Origin: Hydrangea macrophylla
Taxonomy: Eukaryota > Streptophyta > Magnoliopsida > Cornales > Hydrangeaceae
Direction: 5' to 3'
Assembly: GCA_033977485.1 (NCBI GenBank)
Contig: CM066993.1
Coordinates: 68,984,864-69,048,863 of the forward strand
DNA length: 64,000 nucleotides
Part shown: one piece after another, positions 34,791 to 44,505 of the stretch
Position numbering within the stretch: position 1 is the first letter of the stretch
How the letters are laid out: every line of letters starts with the position of its first letter
Position numbers and translations under genes: made by a program
Notes under the pieces: generated by a model
What the model saw: only the letters and a program-made list of their open reading frames with translations
Databases searched by the model: none
What the model was told of the DNA's origin: nothing

Positions 34791-35759
34791 TCAAAAGTCG
34801 TCAGCATCTGATCCTGCTGGTGGTGCCTCGTCCTCTGAATCAAGATCCATCTCCTCGAGTGGATTATCCTCGACTGGTGCAACAAGATCTCCAACTACTA
34901 CCCCTATATCCCAATCCTCTATCATCTCTGCATCATCGTCCTCCATCACTTCTACTATCGCTTGGTTAGCGACATCGACTGCTACTGCGGCGAATCCATC
35001 GGCTATATCAAGGGCTCCTGCTATCGCGGCCTCTCCTATAACAAAACCTACTGGCTGAGCGATCATCTCTTCTATCCATCCTACTGCCATATCGGCCATG
35101 ACTGCCATATGCATAATGGGTCCGGCTGGTATCTGAAGCACGACGGGTACCTCTGGCACAACTACCTCCTCATCGGGCACATCCTCGTCTACGACCATGT
35201 CTGCCTCAATAGCCTCCAGGTCCTGTACTGGATCCTCTGGCTCAAACTCTGGCTCCTCGGGGTCATCCTCTGGCTCATCATCTATAGGCTCCTCCTCTCC
35301 ATCTCCGTCCATGTCCTCATCGGGATGCTCATCCTCTGGGTCTGGGTCCTCATCTCCCTGAATCGGCTCAGGCTCTGGAACTGGTACGTCGAGCACTGGT
35401 GATGGTGGTGCTGCTGGTACTGGTGCAACTACAGGCTCTGGTGGACCGGCTACAATAACTCTCAACTCGATCTCATCCATCTCTGGCTTACTCCGAACCA
35501 ACCGTAACATCTCCTGACAAATGTCTCTACCAACTCTCGCAGAATGGTAAGCATCCATACGCATCTGCGTCGGGTGAGTCCTCTCGGTCACATAAAGCGC
35601 TCTCCACATATCCTCCTCTAAATGTCGACTAGCTATCTGGCACACGCGCTCACGATAAAACTCTGGGTCAGCTGGCTCCACGGTATCCCCATGGATCACG
35701 TGTCCTCCATAAGCATCGGTAACAAACTGATGGAACTCTGGATCCATGCTATCCTGCAA
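34791..35759 (-). CDS. Extra acidic ORF upstream of gag in element D
   Basis: An uninterrupted 322-residue ORF between the primer site and gag, on the coding strand of D. The N-terminal about 110 residues look globular (MDPEFHQFVTDAYGGHVI, DAYHSARVGRDICQEMLR). Residues about 115-205 are extremely D/E/P-rich (PEDDPEEPEFEPEDP). A valine/alanine-rich hydrophobic stretch and a second acidic tail (DLDSEDEAPPAGSDADDF) follow. It has no zinc knuckle, protease or polymerase motif. Extra ORFs are described in some plant Gypsy lineages, chiefly Tat/Ogre; I do not recognise a domain here. Being open in an element whose pol has stops, it may be under its own constraint. The distance to the gag ATG is about 460 bp. 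Confidence 0.75.
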   Translation of the reverse strand: MQDSMDPEFHQFVTDAYGGHVIHGDTVEPADPEFYRERVCQIASRHLEEDMWRALYVTERTHPTQMRMDAYHSARVGRDICQEMLRLVRSKPEMDEIELRVIVAGPPEPVVAPVPAAPPSPVLDVPVPEPEPIQGDEDPDPEDEHPDEDMDGDGEEEPIDDEPEDDPEEPEFEPEDPVQDLEAIEADMVVDEDVPDEEVVVPEVPVVLQIPAGPIMHMAVMADMAVGWIEEMIAQPVGFVIGEAAIAGALDIADGFAAVAVDVANQAIVEVMEDDDAEMIEDWDIGVVVGDLVAPVEDNPLEEMDLDSEDEAPPAGSDADDF

Positions 35760-35883
35760 AGGAAAACTATCTATCGTCAGACAGACGAACTTATCTTAAA
35801 CACATATCTCATCTCAGGAAATCTTAACATACTAGGACCAGATGGTGTGGAAACGTTAGTGAACGACATTATCAGAACCTAAA

Positions 35884-35895
35884 GCTCTGATACCA
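35884..35895 (-). other. Primer-binding site of element D
   Basis: On the minus strand TGGTATCAGAGC follows the 5' LTR after a seven-base spacer. It is complementary to the initiator-Met tRNA 3' end and fixes the element's orientation. Confidence 0.88.
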
Positions 35896-35902
35896 AAAAC
35901 CC

Positions 35903-38149
35903 TGTCACGCCCCGGAGCAGCATAAATAGAGAAAAATAAATTTCCTTTATGGGTCCATAGGGAATGACAAGTGAAAGTCACTGATAATCCACACCACACA
36001 GTACTAGTCCACAAGAACAACAGGAACAGTAAACCACTGAAATATAAACACGATTCTATCTATTACAATCATCAGAGTATGGTCCACAGGATCACAACAG
36101 GCCTGGAGACAAAAAAATGCCCAAGTACCGGTTAAACTACAAAGTACAACAGTAAAAGAAAAGTAGTAATATAAACTACTATCTATCTTCAGGTCTTCAG
36201 CTGGCGTACGGATAGGCGTCAGCATAACTGGCATCAGTGGGGCCATTCTCTACGTAACTCCCTTCAGGGTAATCGTTATCGCCATAAGTTCCGTCATCTG
36301 CATTGTAAAGGACATGATAGTCTGGACGGGGAATGTCCAGGCAATAAAGGCCGTCAGCTTGTTGAAAGCTGAGTGAGTACTAACTAACGCAGTCTCATAG
36401 AAATAACATATTTACAGTTATGAACAATAGATGACAGTGATACGAAATATATCTCTTCCTCTTTTATTCAGACATATCATTAATCGATTCTTATTAATTC
36501 CCACTCTAAGACTGATCTCACAATTCCCAACTGACTCTCTCTCTCTCGAACTGATTATATCAGCACAACATACCAGTGCTCTTGTTCACCACTTTTAAGA
36601 ACTCTTACTGTTCACCGCTTTTAAGAACTCTTGCGAGCACCCATACATTGTTCTCATATAATGACTGGTCCATGGATGTACCCATACTCTTGTTCACCGC
36701 TTTTAAGAACTCTTACTGTTCACCGCTTTTAAGAACGCTTGCGAGTACTGTACATACATAGCTCTGGTAATTCAAATCATGGGCGTGCCACATCTACTCT
36801 TGTTCACCGCTTTTAAGAACTCTTACTGTCCACCGCTTTTAAGAACTCTTGCGAGTACTGTGCACCCATAATTCTCACGGTCCTGATCAAATCCTTGACA
36901 TACACTTATTAGATTCAACCTGAGCGAATCATCAGCTCGACTCACACAACCTTGAACCTACCAATCATCTTACTGACTTAACTCCCAGTTATCCAATACT
37001 ACCCATTGTTACCATCTCGAATTGATCTCGTTATCGCGTCGTACTATTACTAATGTTCCGAACCCGACTACGTTACTCACCATGTTATCTCAATCTCGTT
37101 ATCGTATCCCATTACCTCCGTAATCCATAATATCGCATAGTAGGAACATGAAACAACAATTAAACAACTACGCACTATGCATTATAAACTGAAAGGAATT
37201 ACATTCATGTTCTGCTAGGTTCGATCGATTGAGATCATCTCGATCGCTCGAAGAAAGTGCTGTTCGATCGATTGAAGTCTTCTCAATCGATCGAAGTGAA
37301 GGTAGTCTCGATCGATTGAAGTCTTCTCGATCGATTGAGACTCAGGGATGTTAGATCGATTGAACTCAGTTCGATCGATCGAACGTCGTCTTCCACAGAT
37401 TCTGCCTGTGAACGTGCAGAATGTGCTAGGGGTGTTTGGGTTATAATTTAATACGTCCAGAATATGTAAAACATCATAACTAAGTGACCGAGTGAGTTTG
37501 GAACTCACCGAAAGTCGTTAAGGGCGCGTTTGGCTCAGTTGAAAGCTTCGAAGCTTTTCTAATGGCTTCCTCTTTCTCTCTCTCTGCCTCTGTCTTTCCC
37601 TGTCTCCTTCTCTCTTTCTCTCCTTCTTCTTCTTCTTCTTCTTCTTCTGATCTTTCTTCTTCTCTCGGTCTCCCGGATATATATATATATATGTATGTGT
37701 GTGTATATAATTGTGTATATATATATAAACACACACAAAACTCACCACTCTCTCTCTCTCTCAAACTCTTAAGTTCAGCAAACACACAACACCCACGAGA
37801 CTAATGTATATATAGGGGGAATGGGGGTGTAGGTGGCAGCATTTGCGCAGAAAACTGGAATTCTGATAATTGCACTCTCGATCGATCGAATTATTCATGA
37901 TCGATCGAACTCAGATTGGTCAGTTAGATCGATTGAAAAAGGGTTTGATCGATCGAAGTGGGGACCACATATTAAATTTATGTTGGTAGGGTTTCGATCG
38001 CTCGAAAAAGGGTTCGATCGCTTGAACGTATGGGATGCTCGATCGCTCGAAAGAGCTTCGATCGATCGAAGATGAAATTTCATGAATGGTCAAGGGAAGT
38101 ATATAGAATCTCTGTGCATAAATATTTATTGGAAATACAGGGTATTACA
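35903..38149 (-). repeat. 5' LTR of element D
   Basis: 2.25 kb, partner of 27605-29843, with the same repeat pairs (36585-36848) and palindrome clusters (37215-37385, 37868-38070). Small indels are in the TC and TA microsatellites. Confidence 0.92.
37215..38070. repeat. GATCGATCGA palindrome clusters in LTR of D (5' copy)
   Basis: Same two clusters as in the other LTR. Compared with it, several units differ only at a CG step (for example CGATTGAA against CGATCGAA), so the motif is decaying by transitions. Confidence 0.85.
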
Positions 38150-38154
38150 ATGAT

Positions 38155-38292
38155 CTTGATGAAACCGCCGCTATTATAGCCTTCTTCTCAGGAGTTCAAC
38201 ACACCAACTGTGCCACGTCGTTTCACAGAAATCGACCAATAACCTTGGTTGAACTCGTAGAGAGGGTTGGAAAATACATTGACACTGAATAA
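38155..38292 (+). pseudogene. Gag of element B, continuation after element D
   Basis: After the duplicated ATGAT the interrupted gag resumes in frame (LDETAAIIAFFSGVQ, then VELVERVGKYIDTE) and ends at TAA 38290-38292. The reading frame match on both sides of D confirms the insertion point. Beyond it the frame has many stops. Confidence 0.8.
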
Positions 38293-38616
38293 TTTCTAAA
38301 GATCAAAGACCCCGGGCAAGAAAGCAACGAGTTTTCCAGAAGTAAGCAAAAGCGAGATCAGCCCGGGAGTTCTGACAGTTCTTCCAGTTCATAGCAGTCC
38401 GGGTCAGGCATCCCCGACCCGACTGCCAGTTCACAGCGGTCTGAGTCCAGCAGCCCTGACCCGACCTGTAGTTGACATCGGTCAGGATCAAGCAGTTCCA
38501 ACTTTGTCTCCAGTACAGAAAAATCAGGAACCCGACGATCCTGATCCGACCCCCTATCTCCATCGGTCTAGATGAGCCCGACTACAGTGGTACATAAGGC
38601 TCCACCGATTATCAGA

Positions 38617-38776
38617 GAGCCCATACCAAGACCGCCGGCCTAACCCCGAGGCATACCAAGACCTCGGGCCTAACCCCGAGGCACACCAAGACCTCGGGCC
38701 TAACCCCGAGGCATACAAAGATCTTGGGCCTAACCCTGCGGCACACAAAGACCTCAGGCCTAACCCCGAGGCACAA
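38617..38776 (+). repeat. 30-bp tandem array in element B
   Basis: About five copies of a 30-bp unit (CCCCGAGGCATACCAAGACC type) run head to tail, with decay at the edges. It lies in the pol-less 3' part of B. Confidence 0.85.
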
Positions 38777-39108
38777 GCTTCGCTTAGGTCCAACCGACGA
38801 TGGGGGCAAACCCCTTAGGTGGCTGATGATGGCAAGCTTCAAAAGACCCTGCAACCACCATGTTCCAGGTCGGTTACCTACAGTCATAGCCTCTGTAAGA
38901 CCCTCGTCTTAGTGAAAGCTTGGGGGGTAAGTCGGCGCAATAAACTAAACAAGCAATCACACCGAGTATCTACAGGCCTCGCGGATAACCAAGTCAAAAT
39001 CTTGGACAACCCGAGCACCTACAGTACTCAGAGGCATTAACTCCACTTAGGTCCAAACCGACGATAGAGGTGACTAAAATCTCTTAGGTTGGCCCACGAT
39101 AGAGGAGC

Positions 39109-39344
39109 AAAAAGGACCCTAAAGCAATATGCTCTAGGTCGGCTCTACCAACATGGTCAAGCTCTTCTCCCAACAGTCTTGACGAAGGCTGGCTGGGCGG
39201 AAGACAACCATCCTGGGGAGTTAACATAAAAGGACCCTAAAGCATTATGCTTTAGGTCGGCTTTTCCAACATGATCAAATTCTTCTACCCACAACCTTGA
39301 CGAAGGTTTATGGGTAGAAGATAACCATCCTGGGAGCTAACTTA
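39109..39344 (+). repeat. 118-bp tandem duplication in element B
   Basis: Two copies beginning AAAGGACCCTAAAGCA and ending near ACCATCCTGGG. A further 55-bp duplication (AGACTCCGA, CCCGAGCA) follows at 39346-39460. No protein is credible here. Confidence 0.7.
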
Positions 39345-39573
39345 AGCAAAAGACTCCGAATTAGGCCGGGTCTCATCTCCCAATCAGTTCCCGAGCACTT
39401 AAAGACTCCGAGCTAGGCTAAGTCTCAACTCTTAACCAATTCCTGAGCATTCACAAGACTCAGACGCTCCGAGGTAGCTTCCCCGAGTACTCAAACAGTG
39501 GCAGGTAGCATCAAGCAGATTTCTAAACTTGCCCCGATATAGCATCCAGCCAACCTTGAAAATGGGGGGCAAC

Positions 39574-40197
39574 TGATACACCCAAAATCAGCCCATGCCC
39601 GAGCGGTTCTATTCTACAACTACTGACAATCATCATCCAGAGAGGTTTGGTCCACCTGATGCCTCCCGAACGGTTCATCCACGACCCGACCAACATGTCG
39701 GGAAGACCGCACAGGCACATCCCACCGCGGGAACAGCTCATCCGGGCCCACAGGCATGATCCCGAGCATTCCGGGCAGTTTCCTACTCAAGCTAGAAGAC
39801 TAATGGAAAGTGAAAACTATTTCCTAATCCAATTAGGAAACCCCTACAATTAATGTCAATCTATGTCAATTGGATTATGTTTCCTTTTCCTGGTACGAGT
39901 AGGTCTCTTACATCTATAAAAGAGACCTCTCACCCCCCATTGAAGGGGCCAACTTTTCAGTCTACACAGCACCTCTATAGCATTCATCAACATGCTCGGC
40001 CGGCCTACGGTAGCTCCAGACTTGTTGGTTCACCACAGGCCCCCGGCTCATTTACAATATAGTGAATGTGCTCAGACACACACGTGGACGTAGGTACCTT
40101 CATTAACAGGGCCGAACCACATACAAAAAATAGTCTCTCACTCTCTCTCTCTCCTTAAACTGCTCTAATTCATCTTAACCAAATTTTGGCATCATCA
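39574..40197 (+). repeat. 3' LTR of element B
   Basis: Partner of 25990-26609; preceded by AAAATGGGGGGCAAC (polypurine tract) and followed by the GGAAT duplication. TATA box TATAAAAGAG at 39915. Confidence 0.9.
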
Positions 40198-40468
40198 GGA
40201 ATATTTACCCTAACTTCGTCAATAACCACATTTCGTGATTGCTCACTCCCACTATTCTCGTCATTCTCAAGGAATTTTGCATTACCGGTTTCTATAATTA
40301 TTGTAGTATGGTTCGGACAGTAAAACCTATACCCTTTGGATTTTTCTGGGTAGCTAATAAAATAGCCATTCATTGTTCGAAAATCCAATTTCTTTTCATG
40401 TGGATTATAAATTCTAGCTTCCGCCGGACAACCCCAAATATGCAGGTTTCTTAAACTAGGTTTCCTAC
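40198..40468 (-). pseudogene. Copia element A, segment between integrase and RT
   Basis: Only 271 bp of A separate the two nested insertions. On the minus strand it reads the conserved post-integrase segment (LHIWGCPAEARIYNP, then SYPEKSKGYRFYCPNH). It is bounded by the GGAAT and CCTAC duplications of B and C. Confidence 0.88.
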
Positions 40469-41624
40469 TGTTTGCACCCAAAAATCATCAATGGTTTTTG
40501 AGCCCGAGTTGCATGGAACTGAATAGAGGGAAGGCCAGGCTAAGGAATCAATGACTCATCGGACATAAATATAGACGTGAGATTGATGATAGGTACAAGG
40601 CTGTTAGGTGTTGTGAGGAGATCCCGATGGGAAAGATGAATGTGCGTGAGGATTATCGAGCTATGGAAACATATAACCCAATGCGCTGATAGCCCGATGG
40701 TGGAATGAAGCAACACAAAGCCCAATCGGACATTATAAAGAAAGATGGGAGTAGTAGTCCGATTGGCCATGGGCGTTTGAAGAAAAGTGATCGGGCATGA
40801 GGGAAGGCATGGAAACATGTAGAGCCCAATTCTTCCAGGAGAATAAGTGACGAGGTCGATGGACTGAAAGGGGAAGTCGATGCCATCCATAGCTGTCAGG
40901 ATGAAGCCACCTCAGAGTTTTGGAAACAAGAGTCCGTTCAGGAAAGGATCTGATCATGTCCAGCTGGATTTAGGCGTTTAATCCCTAAATTAAAGGGATT
41001 GATTCAATCAGGATCTGGATAAGGTAGGAGTCAGAGATAAGGAAGGTCTTTTCTAATCAGCCAATCAATCAAGCAGCTTGGGGCGCAAGCTAAGGAATAT
41101 TTGTCCAATTAGGAATCATCTAAGGCCGTTATAAATATTCAGGCAGGCCAACCAAGCAAAGGACCCCGCGTCATCTCGAAACAGCATACACACTGCATTC
41201 GAAGCATTCAAGCATTCAAAGCACTCTTTTAAGTTTTTATGTTTTCCAGCCTTTATAGCAAATAGGTCTGCCCTTTTTTGTTATTTCACTTTGTTCTTTT
41301 GGATAATCAGCTTGTATAGGTTTGTTCTTTAGATCTGTTTATTTTTTCCAAACACTTAATAAAATCTTCGTTTTATTAAACCGTTTGTGATTGGTTTACC
41401 TGTTAAACTCGACACTTTTTAGCTTGTGCGCTTCAGTACTGCTAAAGAATTTACGGTGAGGGTACTTTCCTACTCACTATACACAATCACCATGTTTAGA
41501 AGTCAGATTCACCAAGCCTTGTGTATCACTCACACAAGCAGACAGGAAATTAGTTTGCACGCACACACACACACACACCGAACCACTGTTGGTTCTAGCA
41601 CGCCTGCGCAAATTATAGCAAACA
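40469..41624 (+). repeat. 5' LTR of element C
   Basis: Begins TGTTTGCACCCAAAAATC. TATA box TATAAATA at 41130, a possible polyadenylation signal AATAAA at 41358, and a short CA microsatellite near 41560. The 3' copy has a much longer CA tract. Confidence 0.9.
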
Positions 41625-41628
41625 TTTT

Positions 41629-41645
41629 TGGCACGCCCGGTGGGA
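41629..41645 (+). other. Primer-binding site of element C
   Basis: TGGCACGCCCGGTGGG follows the LTR by a few T residues. This is a frequent primer site in Tat-type elements; the tRNA is not assigned here. Confidence 0.6.
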
Positions 41646-41661
41646 CCCATAGTGTCAAGCC

Positions 41662-43410
41662 ATGCCTCAGAAAAAAGACAAATAGACAACGAAGAACAGC
41701 CAAGACGATCCTCCCATGGACCCACCTGTGGAGGAAAGTACCGGCCATTCTCCACAAGATGGCAGTATCACGCTTGAGGCGATTTTAGAAGCCGTGAGAA
41801 CTAATGTTGAGCCCATGTGGCAGGAGTACAACGCGCTCATAGGATCAATGGGCAATCTCAAATCGGTCATCAACCAAACGGCCGATGTCCATAAAAGTCA
41901 AGTCGATCTGGTCTTAGAAATAAGGACCACCCACGTAAAGCTGGACCGCCTGACGGAAATGATCGGCAGGATGATAGAAACCTATAAGGCCAAGGGCGGC
42001 AAAAAACAAGTCAACAGATCAGGCTCTGGCGCATCGCTTGAGTCCGATAAGCCGAAAGACCCACCCTATGTCTGTCCGAACCTTAGGGATGTTAATGGCT
42101 CAGGCAAGCAATCTGAGTCACAGACCGAAATGGCTAGTAGAGTGATTGTCACCGATCCCTATGGTTTGGCGACACCAGGTTTTGGTCGGTCTACCGTCTA
42201 TACTGAAAGTTCTGTCGGTCACACACAAACCCCAGGTCACGCAAACGGGGGGCAAAGGAACAACGGTGGATTTTGGACCCATCAGGCCAATAACAACCAA
42301 CAGCAAGTGCCACCACCGTTGGTACCCCCGTTAAGGAATGTTCAGCTCGCAGCTCCATAGCCCATCAATAGAGAGGATCTGGTGGTGGCCATACACGAAG
42401 AGTATGGCCCGTTCATGAGAAGACTGGAGAGGCTGACGTATAGACGGCCATACCCCCCCTGAAATTGACCAGGTCATATTTCCTCAGGGGTACAAAGTAC
42501 CAAATTTCACTCTGTTCTCTGGAAAGAGTGAACAGTCTTCAGTTGAGCATATTGGCCATTTTATTGTTCAATGTGGCCATGTGGGTCACAGCGACCCATT
42601 AAAGTTAAGACTCTTCCCAAACTCGCTAACGGGCATGGAGTTTTTATGGTATGTTAACCTCCCCGCCAATTCGGTGTTAACTTGGCAAGGGATGGAAGAG
42701 TTATTTCACGACCAGTTCTATAGGACTGAGCCCAAAACATCGCTGGCAGACTTGTCTAGAATGATGCAACTAGTAGGAGAGACCGTAGAAACCTACATAG
42801 CCCATTTCCGTAAGGCAAAGTATCGGTGCAAGACAGTTTTGCTCGAGGAATAATATGCTAAAATGGCCATGGGGGGCATGTCCTTTGAACTTCGTAAGAG
42901 GTTCGAGGGAACGGACTTCCGTGACCTATTCGAGCTTGCCACACGGGCCGGTCGTTACGATCGTATCCTTTTAGACGAGCAGGAGAAGAAGAACTCCTCT
43001 AAAGGAACATATTATAAGGACCCTAATTACGAGGTCTACTTAGCAAAGTGTGACCTTGAAACAGAGATCGATATAGCCGAATTGATTTGCAAACGGCCAA
43101 TCATTTGCAACGCCTTGAATAAGCATGTTAACAACAACGCCGCTACAAAGAAAATGGCGTTCGAGGCGGGAAAAAAATTATACTTTTGATATAACCATGG
43201 CTGATCAAATATTCGATGCCTTGTTGGCCGATAAAGTGATCAAGCTGAGTGAAGGTCATCGGATCCCTAAGGCCGATGACCTAAAGAATAAAGAATATTG
43301 TAAATGGCACAATTCCTGGAAGCACTTCACTAATAATTGCGTTGTTTTTCTTAATTTTATACAGGAAAACGTGGAGAAAGGAGTTTTCAAATTCTCAGAC
43401 AAGGATTGAT
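41662..43410 (+). pseudogene. Gag of element C
   Basis: The likely ATG is at 41662 (MPQKKDK, then TAG). Open pieces continue: an N-terminal part (41716-42360) rich in polar residues, then the capsid core with FTLFSGKSEQSSVEHIGHF, LPANSVLTWQGMEELF and VETYIAHFRKAKYRC. A later part (43195-43410) has a CKWHNSWKHFTNNC knuckle-like cluster. Stops at 41683 (TAG), 42358 (TAG) and 42851 (TAA), and frameshifts near 42450 and 43170, disable it. Confidence 0.82.
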
Positions 43411-44505
43411 GCGAATCCTTTTCCTCAGATTACCAGCACTAACATGGTTATGCCCGATTTAACCAAGCTTTCAAGACCGAGACCGAAGATAGACCTGATT
43501 GAAAGAGAACTGGTGCCAAAACACAGGGAAGGGAAACAAGTCGCTATTTCGGCCACTAATGGGCCGAAGGTGACGATACATGACCTCCAAAAGAGCTATC
43601 ATGAGCGTAAAGAGAAAAACCATAAGGCCGAAGAAGAAACGGCTAGATCCAGTACCAAAAATTTGATAGCTGATCTACGACGATAGCTAGAGTTCATCGA
43701 ACAAGGCCTTTGCCCGAGGTGCAAGGCTGATGTCAAGAAAGAAGTCTCGAGCCCGAGTAAGAGGCCGAGAAGCAATGAACATTGGGAGCTAAGCCCGAGA
43801 AGGTCTGTTTACGAGAGATTGTCACTACCATGGCAGGGTCAGGCGAAGCCCGAGTGGCGAGCAAAACATTCGGTGATTCAGCAAATCGGCCAAGGCGAAT
43901 CCAGCCGATTGGGAGCAAGAAGTTCCCAAACAATCCCAAGGCCTCAGATGTAAGCATCAACCTCTAACAGGAGCCCAAGGATGGTGCTGCCACCACGGGT
44001 AGAAGATCAAAAGTGGCACAGAGCTGAACATTCAAAATTCCCAGCATGACCACAGTATAGCAAGTCCCAAAAAAGAAGGTATCAACGAATGAGACAGGCC
44101 GAGCGAGAACACCAATATTGGAATAACTGGGCTGGAAACCTTCCTACACCCACAGTTAACGAGTCTGATGACCAAAGACTCTCAACTAGGGCGATGCACA
44201 TTGCCACTAAGTGCCCACAGGAAAGAGTTGGACGAGAAATATCACAGGAGGGATGTAGAGTAACATCGGATAAGATGAGTGTGGAGTTCGATGGAGATCT
44301 GTCATATTCAAGCGCGTTGCCAATTCAATTCGGGACAATTTCGATAGGCCTGTCGTCTAACATGGTGTTTACATTGCCTATGTCTTTCATGGCCAAGCTA
44401 GATCAGCCAATAGCCATGGAAGGAGATGTAATAGAAGGCCTAACCAAGGACTCAGCCGTGATAGAAGAAGTTTTTTAGAACAGGGGAGAAACCGTCAAAC
44501 CTAAA
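43411..44505 (+). pseudogene. Gag-protease linker of element C
   Basis: Charged, low-conservation coding remnants (for example KAEEETARSSTKN and RQAEREHQYWNNW, then SSALPIQFGTISIGLSSNMV) continue between gag and protease with several stops. No separate function is indicated. Confidence 0.55.

Larger units (their letters stand above)
27605..38149 (-). mobile_element. Element D: chromovirus-type Gypsy inserted in gag of B
   Basis: LTRs of 2,239 and 2,247 bp (minus strand TGTAATACCC...GGGGCGTGACA) are flanked by ATGAT on both sides (27600-27604 and 38150-38154). The coding order on the minus strand is extra acidic ORF (35759-34791), gag (34331-33120), then protease, reverse transcriptase, RNase H, integrase and a chromodomain-like tail (33119-29897). 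The primer site matches initiator-Met tRNA. I count about 25-30 differences between the LTRs by eye, near 1.2%, the youngest insertion here. Long LTRs and a C-terminal chromodomain suggest a Tekay/Del-like chromovirus. Three stops and one frameshift in gag-pol make it probably non-autonomous. Confidence 0.92.
25990..40197 (+). mobile_element. Element B: non-autonomous, gag-only Gypsy element
   Basis: LTRs of 620 and 624 bp (TGATACACCC...GCATCATCA) are flanked by GGAAT on both sides (25985-25989 and 40198-40202). After the 5' LTR comes the primer site TGGCGCCGTCTGTGGG, and before the 3' LTR the polypurine AAAATGGGGGG. Leaving out element D, which inserted in its gag, it is about 3.7 kb. Only gag is recognisable; the place of pol is taken by short tandem arrays. 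It fits a gag-bearing non-autonomous Ty3/Gypsy element that would depend on a relative for replication. LTRs differ by about 5% by eye. Confidence 0.88.

Noticed and set aside
34962..35402. 146-residue plus-strand open frame
   Set aside because: It is the antisense shadow of the acidic ORF of element D; Leu/Trp-rich composition is what the complement of D/E/P codons gives.
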